From: DASRJW01 sp964567755
Lineage (GTDB): Bacteria > Krumholzibacteriota > Krumholzibacteriia > G020349025
Assembly (NCBI GenBank): GCA_964567755.1
Contig: CAZMNW010000015.1
Span: forward strand, 62,001 to 126,000
Direction of reading: 5' to 3'
DNA length: 64,000 bases
The stretch's first letter is position 1. Every line of letters begins with the position of its first letter. The position numbers and the translations under genes are program-made. This document shows positions 26,623 through 35,829 of the stretch, piece by piece. Under the pieces are notes generated by a model that saw only the letters and a list, made by a program, of their open reading frames with translations, had not been told where the DNA came from and did no database searches.

Positions 26623-27522
26623 TCAAGCATCGTTGATGTGCAGGGTGCCGCGAATCACCGTCACTGCCGGGCCGCCGACCTTGACGGTGACGATGTCGTC
26701 GCGCGGGCCGACCACTTCGACGCTGGCCTGGCCGGGCCGGCGCATCCAATGCCCTTGCTCGGCGACGAACCGCGGTGTTTCGATCAGCCCATGGTGCCAG
26801 AGATACGCACCCATGCCGCCCGTGGCCGAACCGGTGAACGGATCCTCGATCAGATCCGGTGGGATGGCGAAATGGCGCGCGAACGTCTGTGCCTGTGGTG
26901 TGAGGCCCTGGAGGCAGAAAAGGTGGGCGCTGAAGAAACCGGCTCGCTGCCGCAGTTCGACGTAGCCTTGAATATCGAGAGTCACGCGGCGCAGGACTTC
27001 GAGGTCGCGAACCGGTAGCATGAGCTGTGGCGTCCCGGTGCTCACGGTCTGGATCGGAACGTTCGGGACCAGGTCGCCATTCTCGAGTCCGAATGCCGGT
27101 AGGATGTCGGCCGCGGCGTGGGTGGCCAAGAACGCGGGTTTCTTTTGCGACATGATCACGCGCTCGACGCCGCGATCTCCGCTCACGATCTCGACTTCGA
27201 TCGGACCCACACGCAGCTCGAAGGTCACGAGCGTGCGCGCGCCATGCAACTGCAGTCGGCCCGCATCCACGAGCGCGAAGGCGGCGGCGATCGTTGGATG
27301 GCCGGCGAGCGGGATCTCTTCGACCGGCGTGAAGTAACGAACGCCGAAATCGGCCACGCGCGAACGCCGCACGAACGCGGTCTCGGAGAGATTCTGCTCA
27401 CGGGCGATGGCGAGCATCGTGGCATCATCGAGGTCATCGGCATCGAAGACGACGGCGCAGGCGTTCCCCTCCAGCGCGCGAGTGGTGAAGGCATCGACCT
27501 GCATGAACGGGTACGTACGCAT
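26623..27522 (-). CDS. PhzF family isomerase/epimerase
   Basis: 299-residue member of the PhzF superfamily, which includes phenazine-biosynthesis isomerase and diaminopimelate-epimerase-like folds. The N-terminus MQVDAFTTRALEGNACAVVF, the catalytic-Glu motif QNLSETAFV, the PLAGHPTIAAAFAL loop and the late EDPFTGSATGGMGAYLW are all present. Most family members are of unknown substrate; no phenazine genes are nearby, so a housekeeping role is likely. ATG 27522 is divergent from the PLP enzyme at 27579, with 56 bases between. Confidence 0.92.
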   Translation of the reverse strand: MRTYPFMQVDAFTTRALEGNACAVVFDADDLDDATMLAIAREQNLSETAFVRRSRVADFGVRYFTPVEEIPLAGHPTIAAAFALVDAGRLQLHGARTLVTFELRVGPIEVEIVSGDRGVERVIMSQKKPAFLATHAAADILPAFGLENGDLVPNVPIQTVSTGTPQLMLPVRDLEVLRRVTLDIQGYVELRQRAGFFSAHLFCLQGLTPQAQTFARHFAIPPDLIEDPFTGSATGGMGAYLWHHGLIETPRFVAEQGHWMRRPGQASVEVVGPRDDIVTVKVGGPAVTVIRGTLHINDA

Positions 27523-27578
27523 CCTGACCCCTCCCTATGATTCGGCATGAGAGTGTACCCTCCGGGCGGGAGGACGTG

Positions 27579-28748
27579 ATGCCCATCACGATTCGCGCCA
27601 ACGAGCTCGCCGCACTCGGCGTCGACCGGCCGGCCTTGCTCCTCGACGAACGGCGCGCGCGGCGGAACATCGAGCGCATGGCTCGCAAAGCGATGGCTGC
27701 CGGAGTCCAGTTTCGGCCGCACTTCAAGACCCATCAGTCGGCTGCCGTGGGCGAGTGGTTTCGTGTCGCGGGAGTGCGGGCCATCACCGTGTCGTCCGTC
27801 GACATGGCCGTCTACTTCGCCGCGCACGGTTGGCAAGACATCACCATCGCGTTTCCGGCCAACCTCCGGGAGATGGAGAAGATCGATGCTCTGGCACGCG
27901 ACATCCGCTTGCATCTCGTGGTCGATACGCCGGAGACCGTGACGGCGCTCGCACGCGGCTTGAGACAAAGCGTTCACATTTGGATCAAGGTCGATGTTGG
28001 GAAACGACGAGCCGGTATTCCCTGGGATGAAACGCAAAGCATTCGCGACCTGGCCGAGCGGATCCACGCCGCAGAGGGCCTCGTCTTCGCCGGGCTCCTC
28101 ACGCACGCGGGTCACAGCTACGACGCGCTCGATACCGCCGGAGTTGTCGAGATTCACACCACCAGTCTCGCGCGCATGCGGCAACTGCAAGCGACGTTGC
28201 GGGCGGGCGGCGTGGATCCTGGCGCAATCTCCATCGGCGACACGCCTTGCTGCAGCCTGGCGCAGGATTTCGCTGGCGCCGACGAAATCCGTCCCGGGAA
28301 TTTCGTGTTCTTCGATCTCATGCAAGTGCGATTGGGCGTTTGCACCGACGATGACATCGCCGTGGCGGTGGCGTGTCCCGTCGCGGGCAAGTCTGCAGCG
28401 CGGCATGAGCTCGTTCTCTACGGAGGTGCAGTACATCTCTCGAAGGACTCTTGTCGTGATGCACACGGTCGCACGATGTTCGGTTGCTTGGCGACCTGGA
28501 AGGGGGACGGCTGGGGGAGCTCCGAGCCCGGCGCCCCGGTCCTCTCGCTGTCGCAGGAACACGGATTGGTCCAAGTAAACGACGAGTTGTTCCATTCAGT
28601 GGACATTGGCGATCTCGTGATCGTGTTGCCGGCGCATTCGTGTTTGACGAGCGACCTCTATTCCGAGTACCTGACGCTCCGGGGTGAGCGCCTGCCGCGT
28701 CGTCGGTCGAATGACCGAGCCGCGAGCGCGAGCGCAAGTCCGCGGTGA
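27579..28748 (+). CDS. D-serine dehydratase-like / D-threonine aldolase-like PLP enzyme
   Basis: 389-residue fold-type III PLP enzyme of the DSD1/alanine-racemase-domain family. ATG 27579 is preceded by GGGAGGA; an upstream ATG at 27537 lacks one. VDRPALLLDERRARRNIERM and the Schiff-base Lys in QFRPHFKTHQSA are clear, followed by KVDVGKRRAGI, LTHAGHSYD and a zinc site late in the chain reading PAHSCLTSD (H-x-C, as in eukaryotic D-serine dehydratase, versus H-x-D in D-threonine aldolase). I infer elimination or retro-aldol chemistry on D-hydroxy-amino acids. Confidence 0.88.
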   Translation: MPITIRANELAALGVDRPALLLDERRARRNIERMARKAMAAGVQFRPHFKTHQSAAVGEWFRVAGVRAITVSSVDMAVYFAAHGWQDITIAFPANLREMEKIDALARDIRLHLVVDTPETVTALARGLRQSVHIWIKVDVGKRRAGIPWDETQSIRDLAERIHAAEGLVFAGLLTHAGHSYDALDTAGVVEIHTTSLARMRQLQATLRAGGVDPGAISIGDTPCCSLAQDFAGADEIRPGNFVFFDLMQVRLGVCTDDDIAVAVACPVAGKSAARHELVLYGGAVHLSKDSCRDAHGRTMFGCLATWKGDGWGSSEPGAPVLSLSQEHGLVQVNDELFHSVDIGDLVIVLPAHSCLTSDLYSEYLTLRGERLPRRRSNDRAASASASPR

Positions 28749-28911
28749 TCGCCCGACCGGTGCGGATCATTGCAGTCCGCAGGGGAGGGTCGACAGGGGT
28801 GACCCCGGGGGTAGCGATCTGCTATGGTCTGGCGCTCCGTCGAATCGAGGCCGGACCGGGCGGTCCGATGACACTCGCCTCGAGGTGACGGCACTCGATA
28901 GGAGGTAGGCG

Positions 28912-29103
28912 ATGAGCGAGAAGGAAGTGCTGGTCGTCGTCTCGAAGGTGAAGAACTACATTCGGGAAAAGTCCGACTTCAACACGGCGGGCAACGTCGC
29001 CCCCAAGATCTCGGACGTGATCCGGCGGCTGTGTGACCAAGCGGTCGAGAACGCGCGCAAGGACGGACGCAAGACGGTGATGGATCGAGACTTCGGGGGC
29101 TGA
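28912..29103 (+). CDS. Bacterial histone-fold protein (single-domain)
   Basis: 63 residues, ATG 28912 with a strong GGAGGT site. The sequence ends ENARKDGRKTVMDRDFGG; the RKTV-x2-x-D loop-2 signature is shared by archaeal histones and by Bdellovibrio/Leptospira-type bacterial histones, and VVVSKVKNYIRE, GNVAPKISDVIRRLCDQAVE and the RKTVMDRDF end give alpha1, alpha2 and a short alpha3. Such proteins bind DNA, as dimers in Bdellovibrio, and are involved in chromosome packaging. Its composition is basic in loop 2 but only mildly charged overall. It is flanked by unrelated genes and lies 108 bases past the PLP enzyme's strand switch, convergent with plsC. Confidence 0.85.
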   Translation: MSEKEVLVVVSKVKNYIREKSDFNTAGNVAPKISDVIRRLCDQAVENARKDGRKTVMDRDFGG

Positions 29104-29209
29104 AACCGCCGGCATTCTTCGCCACGCGCGTGCGGGCCTGCTGGCCGGTACGCGAGCAGATTTCCATCGTCGAGACACGGCGGTAGCGTTCGCCCAAGGG
29201 GCGCGACGC

Positions 29210-30058
29210 TCATCCCGCGACGCCGTCCAGTTGTGACAGGTGCGTGGGCTTTGCCGTCAAGCCGGCGGGGATTTCTTCGCGCGCGCGTGCGTGGCGATAG
29301 GCCTGCAGCTCTGCCGCGGGCTCGACGAGGCCGAGGGCCTCGTCCACCGGGCGGGACACGGTGGCGTGTACTCGAGCGCGCAGCGCCTCCGCGGCACCCG
29401 GACCGAGCCCACATGTCTCGATCAACTCGTGCATGAAAACCGTGATCGTCGACGGTCGCAACGCCCAGCTTCCCTTGCGACTGAAGGCGTAGGACCCGGT
29501 GATGGTCATCGGAGCGATCGGCACGCCCCATTGGCAAGCCCAGCGGAAGATCCCCTTCTGAAAGTCGTGCACGCGGCCGTCGGGGGTGCGGTGGCCTTCG
29601 GCGAAGACGATGATGCTCGTGCCTGCGTCCAATGACGCCTGGATGCGGCGCGCCAATTCCCGCATCTCTTCCTTCCCGTGCTTCTCCGGCACGGGGATAT
29701 TGCCGAACTTGCCGGCCATCCACCCGTAGGCGGGGATCTTGAAGTGCGATTCCAATTCCATCCCGCGCACGAACTGCGGAATCGCCGAGTAGATCACCAT
29801 CGGATCGAACAAATTGACGTGATTACAGATGAACAACGCCGTGCGCTTCGGATCGAAACGTGGCGAATAGCGCAATTGGAAGCGGGCACCAGCCATGCGC
29901 AGCACGTTGCGAAAGAACCAGCGCTGCGGCCGATCGTTGTGTCGGGGGTCCTTGAAAACACTGAGGAGGATGAGCAAGGTACAGACCACGAAGAAATGGA
30001 CGATGCCAATCGTCCACAGGACAGCGGAGCGAATGATGATCCACAGGGTCTTTACCAC
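29210..30058 (-). CDS. PlsC-type lysophospholipid acyltransferase
   Basis: 282-residue glycerolipid acyltransferase. GTG 30058 has GGAGA upstream. One N-terminal membrane helix (TLWIIIRSAVLWTIGIVHFF) precedes the catalytic NHVNLFD (H-x4-D) and the acceptor motif FAEGHRTPDGR, where the usual EGTRS Thr is replaced by His. Block III (GKFGNIPVP) and block IV are also visible. It transfers an acyl chain to a lysolipid or similar acceptor on the inner membrane. It ends the long lipid-gene run beginning at 40931, 82 bases after the lipid kinase gene. Confidence 0.9.
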   Translation of the reverse strand: MVKTLWIIIRSAVLWTIGIVHFFVVCTLLILLSVFKDPRHNDRPQRWFFRNVLRMAGARFQLRYSPRFDPKRTALFICNHVNLFDPMVIYSAIPQFVRGMELESHFKIPAYGWMAGKFGNIPVPEKHGKEEMRELARRIQASLDAGTSIIVFAEGHRTPDGRVHDFQKGIFRWACQWGVPIAPMTITGSYAFSRKGSWALRPSTITVFMHELIETCGLGPGAAEALRARVHATVSRPVDEALGLVEPAAELQAYRHARAREEIPAGLTAKPTHLSQLDGVAG

Positions 30059-30140
30059 GGGCTCTCCTCATGCATAGTCGCTTCTCCTCACGTGCCGGAC
30101 CCTGCCGGTCGTGGCCGGCGCATGCCAGGGGCCGGCGCGC

Positions 30141-31061
30141 TCACACCATGACGTCGAGGGCGGACGGCAGCACTTCGAGCGTCCGCGGCTGCAGCGTCAT
30201 CACCTCGCCGTCCACCATGACATCTACGGGCGTATCGAGATGGAACTCGACGCGCCGCACGCCGCGCCGGGCCGCCAGCGGGTGGTTGACGTGCGTGCCG
30301 TCGTAGAGCGTGTGCAAGCTGCGGATGAGACCGATGCGGCCGATGGGTCCCCAGCGCACGTACTCGACCAGGCCATCCGCCGTGTCCGCTTGCGGTGCGA
30401 TCATCATCGTGCCACCGGTGAACTTGCTGTTGTTGAACGTCAGGAACAAGTGCCGCCGGCGGTCGATCTCGGCCTCCTCGTCCACCTGCAGCGGGAACTC
30501 GCGGCGCCGCAGCCGCGCCAGGCACACGAGCACGCCCAGAAGGTAACCCAGGTGGCCCAAACGTTTGAAGCGGCGGTTCGTGAGCGCCGCGACGTCGGCA
30601 GAGAAGCCGATGCTGAGCAGGTTGATGGAATACAGCACGCCCTCGCCATGCGTGAGGCGGATCAGGTCGCATGGCCGGCGGCGGTTTTCGACGAGAGCCC
30701 GCGTCGCGTGCGGGAGTCCTTCGGTGCTGAAGTCGCGCAGGAACGAATTGCCGGTGCCGAGTGGCTGGAAGGCCAGTGTGACACGCTGGTTTGCTGCCGC
30801 GGGGAAGAGGCCGTTCACGATCTCGCAGGCCGTGCCGTCGCCGCCCATGGCGACGAAGTGTCGGTATCCCTGCGCGAACGCGTCGCGCGCGAGCGCGATT
30901 CCATGACCAGGGTGGCGACTCTCGACGACGTCGAATTGCAGGCCTGCATCGCGCAGACGTGACAGCGCCGCCGGCGCCAGCTTGCCACACTTGCCGCCGC
31001 CGGCAGCCGGGTTCAGGACCACGAGAAAGCGCGGGGACGGGGCAGCTCGCGACTCGTTCAT
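30141..31061 (-). CDS. Diacylglycerol/sphingosine kinase-like lipid kinase
   Basis: 306 residues, ATG 31061 overlapping the stop of the upstream AMP ligase (ATGA). The DAGK catalytic domain shows VVLNPAAGGGKCG, the GGDGTACEIVNGL nucleotide loop and LGTGNSFLRDF. The C-terminal beta domain follows (LFLTFNNSKFTGGTMMIAPQ). Family members phosphorylate diacylglycerol, ceramide, sphingoid bases or glycolipids such as YegS substrates. In this cluster it could phosphorylate the lipid product or an alcohol intermediate before acylation by PlsC. Confidence 0.92.
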   Translation of the reverse strand: MNESRAAPSPRFLVVLNPAAGGGKCGKLAPAALSRLRDAGLQFDVVESRHPGHGIALARDAFAQGYRHFVAMGGDGTACEIVNGLFPAAANQRVTLAFQPLGTGNSFLRDFSTEGLPHATRALVENRRRPCDLIRLTHGEGVLYSINLLSIGFSADVAALTNRRFKRLGHLGYLLGVLVCLARLRRREFPLQVDEEAEIDRRRHLFLTFNNSKFTGGTMMIAPQADTADGLVEYVRWGPIGRIGLIRSLHTLYDGTHVNHPLAARRGVRRVEFHLDTPVDVMVDGEVMTLQPRTLEVLPSALDVMV

Positions 31062-32764
31062 ATCCCCACCACGGCGTGATCGCGCACCAATTGCGTGCGG
31101 ATGCGCTCGGCCAGTTCCTCGCGCTTCACCTTCATCGAGGCCGTGCGTGGGAAGTCCTCCTGCCACGAGGTGAAGCCGTGGATGCGCTTGAAATCCGGCA
31201 GACGGCGATTGCGCTCTTCGAGCAGACGTTGCAGCTCCGGTGTCAGCTCCTGCCCGGGCTCGAGCCGCAGCACCATGACCAGCTGCTCGCCGCCCAGCGC
31301 GCGCTGCGGCCACAAGTAATTGGCGGCGAAGATGCAGTACTCCTTCACCGGCAGACCGACGAATGCGTTCTCGATATCCTCGGGGTAGATGTTCTTGCCG
31401 CCGGCAGTCACGATCATGTTCTTCATGCGCCCAAAAAGCTGCAGATGACCGGTCGAATCCAACCGTCCGAGATCTCCGGTCACGAGCCAGCCGTCGACGA
31501 GCGTAGCCTGTGTCAGTTCGGGGTCGTCGAGATAGCCGGACATGACGGTGCGGCCGCGAGCCGCCACTTCCCCGATGCCATCGGCATCCGGTGCCAGGAT
31601 GCGCACTTCGGTGCCGGGAACCGGCTTGCCGACGCTGTCGCTGCGGAAGGGCCGCATGTCGTTGACGGTGATGACCGTGCCGGCTTCGGTGAGGCCATAG
31701 CCGTTGGCGACCGGTATGCCGAGGTCGAAGAAATACTCCAGCGTCTCGGGTTCGGTAAAGGCGCCACCGACGAAGAACATCTGCAACGCACCGCCGAAGC
31801 TCTTGTGAAGGGGCCAGAGCAGGCGGCGCGACAGCCATGTCTTGGGCCGGCGACCGACGAGCGCGCGATTCAAACCAATGAGGCCACGCATCAAGGCGCG
31901 CTGCGCGGCGGGCAAGTCGGCGAGGCGCTGGCGCAGGCCGCGCTCGAGGTTCTTGAGCACCATCGGCACGAGGGCCATGTGCGTGATGCGGTAGCGGGTG
32001 AAGGCCGCGCGCACGAACTCCGGGCGGATGGTGCGCAGATGTACGACGGTGGCGCCGCAGACGAACGGGCCGATGAATCCCACCATGAAATCAATGGCGT
32101 GATTGGTGGGGAGAACACTCAAGTAGCGCGCGCCGGGTCCGAAAGGAAACAGACGCGTCAACGCGGTGCATTGCTCGAGATAATTATCGTGGGTGAGCAT
32201 GCAGCCTTTGGGCTGTCCGCCCGTGCCCGACGAGTAGACGATGCAGGCCAAGTCACTGCGCTGCCGCGCCACGGCTGGCGACGGCGTGTCGCTCCTCACG
32301 TCCTCCCAGCGCCGTGCGCCGCGAAGATCGGCGTTCGACGGGGCTTCGCAGACGAGCACCAGCCGCGCGGGTTCTGCCGGCAGCATCATCTGCCGCCACA
32401 CCGGATATTCCGTGACCACGACTTGCACGCCGGCGTGCGCGATGAGCTGCTGGTGCTCAGCGCCGCTCAGCTTGAAATCGAGAGGGACCAGCACGCCGCC
32501 ACGGCGAAACACGGCGTAGGCCGAGAGCAGCCATTTCGACTGATTGCTCATGACGATGGCGGCGCGGTGGCCGGCGCCGAAGCCGCACTCTTCCAGCGCC
32601 CGCGCCAGCGAACGCCCGCGCGCCGCGAATGCCTTGTACGTCAGGCGAATGATCTCGCGCTCGCGGTCGGCTTCGATCAAACAAGGATGGTCACGGCCGT
32701 GCTCCAACGCGGCGTCGAGGGCACTGCCCAGTGACGCATGGTGGCCGAGTTCGATCCGCGACAT
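31058..32764 (-). CDS. AMP-dependent acyl ligase (fatty-acyl-CoA/ACP ligase), copy 2
   Basis: 568-residue ANL-superfamily adenylating enzyme. Motifs: P-loop VYSSGTGGQPKGCMLTHDNY (A3), NGYGLTEAG (A5), VTGDLGRLD (A7), GRMKNMIVTAGGKNIYPEDI (A8) and the late catalytic Lys in SMKVKREEL (A10). Membrane-active FadD/FAA type features such as VGFIGPFVCGATVVHLRTIR fit activation of long acyl chains. ATG 32764 lies 64 bases after the acyl carrier protein gene, suggesting the activated acyl group may be loaded onto that carrier. The partner ligase at 33952-35802 could act on another substrate. Confidence 0.92.
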   Translation of the reverse strand: MSRIELGHHASLGSALDAALEHGRDHPCLIEADREREIIRLTYKAFAARGRSLARALEECGFGAGHRAAIVMSNQSKWLLSAYAVFRRGGVLVPLDFKLSGAEHQQLIAHAGVQVVVTEYPVWRQMMLPAEPARLVLVCEAPSNADLRGARRWEDVRSDTPSPAVARQRSDLACIVYSSGTGGQPKGCMLTHDNYLEQCTALTRLFPFGPGARYLSVLPTNHAIDFMVGFIGPFVCGATVVHLRTIRPEFVRAAFTRYRITHMALVPMVLKNLERGLRQRLADLPAAQRALMRGLIGLNRALVGRRPKTWLSRRLLWPLHKSFGGALQMFFVGGAFTEPETLEYFFDLGIPVANGYGLTEAGTVITVNDMRPFRSDSVGKPVPGTEVRILAPDADGIGEVAARGRTVMSGYLDDPELTQATLVDGWLVTGDLGRLDSTGHLQLFGRMKNMIVTAGGKNIYPEDIENAFVGLPVKEYCIFAANYLWPQRALGGEQLVMVLRLEPGQELTPELQRLLEERNRRLPDFKRIHGFTSWQEDFPRTASMKVKREELAERIRTQLVRDHAVVGI

Positions 32765-32828
32765 TCCTCGCTCCCACGCGCTTTCGGGTCGAGACGAAGG
32801 TCCGCGAGCCGACTCGCGGTTGCGGGCA

Positions 32829-33071
32829 TCAAAGACGCTCTTGGACGCGGACGGCCAAGGTGCGAAAATCGCTCACGCCTTGCATCTCGTAGTCCGGGAT
32901 CTCGATGCCGAAATGATGCTCGAGGCGCGACAGCAATTCCAGCGCTTGCAAACTGTCGATTTTCAGCTTGGCGAAAAAATCATCATCGGGTTGCAGCTCG
33001 TGACGTGCCACCTTGAAGTGTTTGGATGCGAGGTCGAGAATCTCGTCGAGCGTTTGCTGCTGGGTCCGCAT
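32829..33071 (-). CDS. Acyl carrier protein
   Basis: 80 residues from ATG 33071, with GGAGCGACGGA immediately upstream; a longer frame to 33152 adds non-homologous sequence. The 4'-phosphopantetheine Ser is in KIDSLQALELLSRLE (Ser40), the DSL motif, within the four-helix ACP pattern; the rest, HHFGIEIPDYEMQGVSDF, is typical. Being separate from any fatty-acid synthase genes and between two acyl ligases, it is probably a dedicated carrier for this pathway. Confidence 0.93.
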   Translation of the reverse strand: MRTQQQTLDEILDLASKHFKVARHELQPDDDFFAKLKIDSLQALELLSRLEHHFGIEIPDYEMQGVSDFRTLAVRVQERL

Positions 33072-33148
33072 TCCGTCGCTCCGTTTGTTGTCCCTTTGGT
33101 CGCCGCCGTGCCGCGCGCCGCCGGCGCTGTGCTTCTCCGGCACCGCGA

Positions 33149-33955
33149 TCACGGCAAGTACGGTTGCACTTCCGTGCTGGTGACGAACTTGCGCAAGGAT
33201 GCTTCCACCGCCGGCCGCGCCAGCAGAGTGCAGAACAAGTCGATTTCGCGCTGCAGTTCCTCACGCGGCAGTGGCTTGATGAAGGCCTTGGCAGCAGCCG
33301 TTGTGTCGCGGTCGTACTTGGCGATCTGGCGCGCCGTGGAACGCGCCAGCTGCAGCGCCGCACCTTCGCCGGCCAGCTGACTCACCAGGCCCAACGCATG
33401 GGCGCGCACCGCGTTCAGACTTCTCCCGGTCAGCAGCAGGTCGCGCACCACGGCATTGCCGATATCGCGCTTCAACCGTGGGATGCCACCGAAGCCGGGG
33501 ACGATTCCCAAACGCAATTCCGGCAAGCAGAAACGCGCCAGGCGATCGGCAATGATCAGATCACACGCCAGCGCCAGCTCCAGGCCGCCGCCGAAACACA
33601 CGCCATGCACCGCCGCGATCGTCGGCCGCGGCCACATGTCGATGGCATTGAGGACGGCGTGGATACGCTCGAGGAATCGCCGCACGCCGGCGGTGCGCTC
33701 TGCCGGCGACGCGACCGCCTGCATGCCCGCGTAGAGCTCACGCAAGTCGGCACCGGCACAGAAGCCCGCGGGCACGGAGCTGTAGACGATGAGTGCGTGC
33801 GACGAGTCACGGACCGTCTCGAGCGCCGCGACCAAGAGCTCGAGTTCGGCGAGCGTCGTCGATCCGATCTCGTTGCACGGCAACCGGCGCAGCTCCACCT
33901 CGACGGCGCCGTCGACTTGCTTCCAGGCCAGTGCTTGCCCGACATAATCCTTCAT
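33149..33955 (-). CDS. Enoyl-CoA hydratase/isomerase family protein
   Basis: 268 residues. ATG 33955 overlaps the upstream ligase stop (ATGA). The crotonase fold shows the oxyanion-hole motifs GFCAGADLREL and HGVCFGGGLELALACDLI, then LPELRLGIVPGFGG. The Glu that serves as hydratase base, often in the second motif, is displaced, so isomerase, dehydratase or thioesterase chemistry is possible. It may remove or shift a double bond, or trim the acyl chain, on the carrier protein encoded downstream. Confidence 0.88.
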   Translation of the reverse strand: MKDYVGQALAWKQVDGAVEVELRRLPCNEIGSTTLAELELLVAALETVRDSSHALIVYSSVPAGFCAGADLRELYAGMQAVASPAERTAGVRRFLERIHAVLNAIDMWPRPTIAAVHGVCFGGGLELALACDLIIADRLARFCLPELRLGIVPGFGGIPRLKRDIGNAVVRDLLLTGRSLNAVRAHALGLVSQLAGEGAALQLARSTARQIAKYDRDTTAAAKAFIKPLPREELQREIDLFCTLLARPAVEASLRKFVTSTEVQPYLP

Positions 33956-35802
33956 GAGCTTTTCTGACCGCCGTGACCATGGGGGGAATGACCGCTCGAG
34001 TCCGCGGATGCACGGTCGCCGGGACCGTGGCGAGGGGCAGACAAGTGCCCCGTGGGGGCGGGATGCGCTGCTGCGGCGTTGGGCTCGCTCGCTCGCGCGG
34101 CGGCCGGTGTCGCGTACAGGGCGTCGATTTCGCGCCCGAACCGCTCCAGCACGCGCTGGCGTTTGAGCTTGCCGTTCGCGGTCAACAGGCCGCTCTCCGT
34201 CGAGAACGGCTCGCGATGCACGTGAACCGCGCGCACCTGCTTGTAGTGTGGCTGGGCGCGATTCAGTGTCGCGAGTGCGGCGTCGATGTCGCTCGTCGTG
34301 ACGTCCCCCGTGATGATGGCGGTCAGATGCTTGCGTTCGTTGCCGATGAGGACCACCTGTTGGGCGTGCGGCACCGCCAAGCGCAACGCATCTTCCAGCG
34401 GGTCTGGCACCAATTTGTGTCCCGAGGTGAGAACGATGAGATTCTTGACCCGACCGACGATGCGCCAGAGTCCGTCTCCATCCACATCGCCCTGGTCGCC
34501 GGTGCGAAACCACCCGTCCTGCATGCAAGCCGCCGTTTCCTCCGGGCGGTTCCAATAGCCGGCGAACAAATGCGGCCCGCGCACGAGGATTTCCTCGTTG
34601 TCGCCGAGCTGCATCGTGATTCCAGGGATGGCGCGCCCGACACGTCCCGGTTTGCGCACGCCATGCGGTTCATCCATGGTGCAGATGGCGGTGGTTTCGG
34701 TGAGGCCGTACACTTGCAGCACGGGAATACCGAGCATTTCGAAGAACCCTTGCGTGTCTTCGGCGAGCGGTGCCGAGCCGCAAATCAGAGCCTCAAGATT
34801 CGGGCTGATCTTGTGCCGCACGCGCGCGAAGAGCAACCGCCGCGCGAGCGCCAGCCAAATGCCGTCGACGCCGCTGCGGCGCCCGTCCCGCTCACGCCGC
34901 CAAGCGGTTCGCGCGTGTGTGTAGAGCACTCCGATGACACCCTTGGTCAACTTCGCCTCGATGCCAGCACGCATGCGCTCGAGGAGAAGCGGCACGTTCT
35001 GGAAGTAATGCGGGGACGCGACGCGCAGTGCGTCGAGCAGCGTGTCGAGATCCGTCGCCAGCGTCAACAAACTGCGGCGTGTGAGACTGCTGAGCAGTAA
35101 CATCCACGAGCCGGCGAAGCAGAACGGCAAGTAATGGAAAACGCGTTCCTGGCCGTGCTGGCCGCGCATCAGCGCGTCCATCCGTTGGAGGATGCACGGC
35201 AGCATGTGGTCGAGGTTGCCGACGGTGAGCACGACACCCTTCGCATCGCCCGAAGTTCCCGACGTATAGATGATGGCGACCGGATCCTCGGCGCGCCGCA
35301 CCACGGGTGGTGTGTCGGCGTCCACGGTGTTGGACACGAACGTGCCGTTGGAGCCGGCCAGGCGTCCGCTGGCAGCAGCGTCGAGGCTCGCGGTCGCCTC
35401 GACGAACACTTCGCTCCACAGACACACGGGCGCCTCACGCCAGTGTTCTTGCACGCTGGCCTGGGCGCGTTCGTCGCCACAAAGAACCAACACCGCACCG
35501 CAGTCGTGCATCATCGTCACCAGCTCGCCGGGCGCTTGGCGCGTATACAGCGGCACGCGCACCAGCCCCTCCGCCATGAGAGCGAGATCCATCGCCGCCC
35601 AGCGGATACTGTTGGGTCCAAGGAGCACGCAGCGATCGCCGGGGTGCAGGCGTTGGCGGCGCAAGAACCCGCGCGCGCGCGCGACAAGTTGCAACAGCTC
35701 GCCTGCCGTGGCGCGCTCGATGCGATTCGCCCACGCTTCCTGCAGGACGATGCACTCCGGCTCGCGCCGCAGCCCGTCGAAGATGCGCTCGAGAAAGTTC
35801 AT
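33952..35802 (-). CDS. AMP-dependent acyl ligase, long-chain type, copy 1
   Basis: 616 residues from ATG 35802. ANL motifs: IIYTSGTSGDAKGVVLT (A3), VYGLTETTAI (A5), FRTGDQGDVDGDGLWRIVGR (A7/A8) and a C-terminal GKLKRQRVLERFG with the catalytic Lys. The sequence HYFQNVPLLLERMR and SLLTLATDLDTL fit FadD-like long-chain ligases. The last 40 residues are Ala/Pro/His-rich and probably disordered. The gap upstream to the pyruvyl-transferase gene holds the large palindrome, so expression of this gene and those downstream may be set partly by that structure. Confidence 0.9.
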   Translation of the reverse strand: MNFLERIFDGLRREPECIVLQEAWANRIERATAGELLQLVARARGFLRRQRLHPGDRCVLLGPNSIRWAAMDLALMAEGLVRVPLYTRQAPGELVTMMHDCGAVLVLCGDERAQASVQEHWREAPVCLWSEVFVEATASLDAAASGRLAGSNGTFVSNTVDADTPPVVRRAEDPVAIIYTSGTSGDAKGVVLTVGNLDHMLPCILQRMDALMRGQHGQERVFHYLPFCFAGSWMLLLSSLTRRSLLTLATDLDTLLDALRVASPHYFQNVPLLLERMRAGIEAKLTKGVIGVLYTHARTAWRRERDGRRSGVDGIWLALARRLLFARVRHKISPNLEALICGSAPLAEDTQGFFEMLGIPVLQVYGLTETTAICTMDEPHGVRKPGRVGRAIPGITMQLGDNEEILVRGPHLFAGYWNRPEETAACMQDGWFRTGDQGDVDGDGLWRIVGRVKNLIVLTSGHKLVPDPLEDALRLAVPHAQQVVLIGNERKHLTAIITGDVTTSDIDAALATLNRAQPHYKQVRAVHVHREPFSTESGLLTANGKLKRQRVLERFGREIDALYATPAAARASEPNAAAAHPAPTGHLSAPRHGPGDRASADSSGHSPHGHGGQKSS

Positions 35803-35829
35803 GTCGTCACCCAGCTGCTGTGTGGGTGG

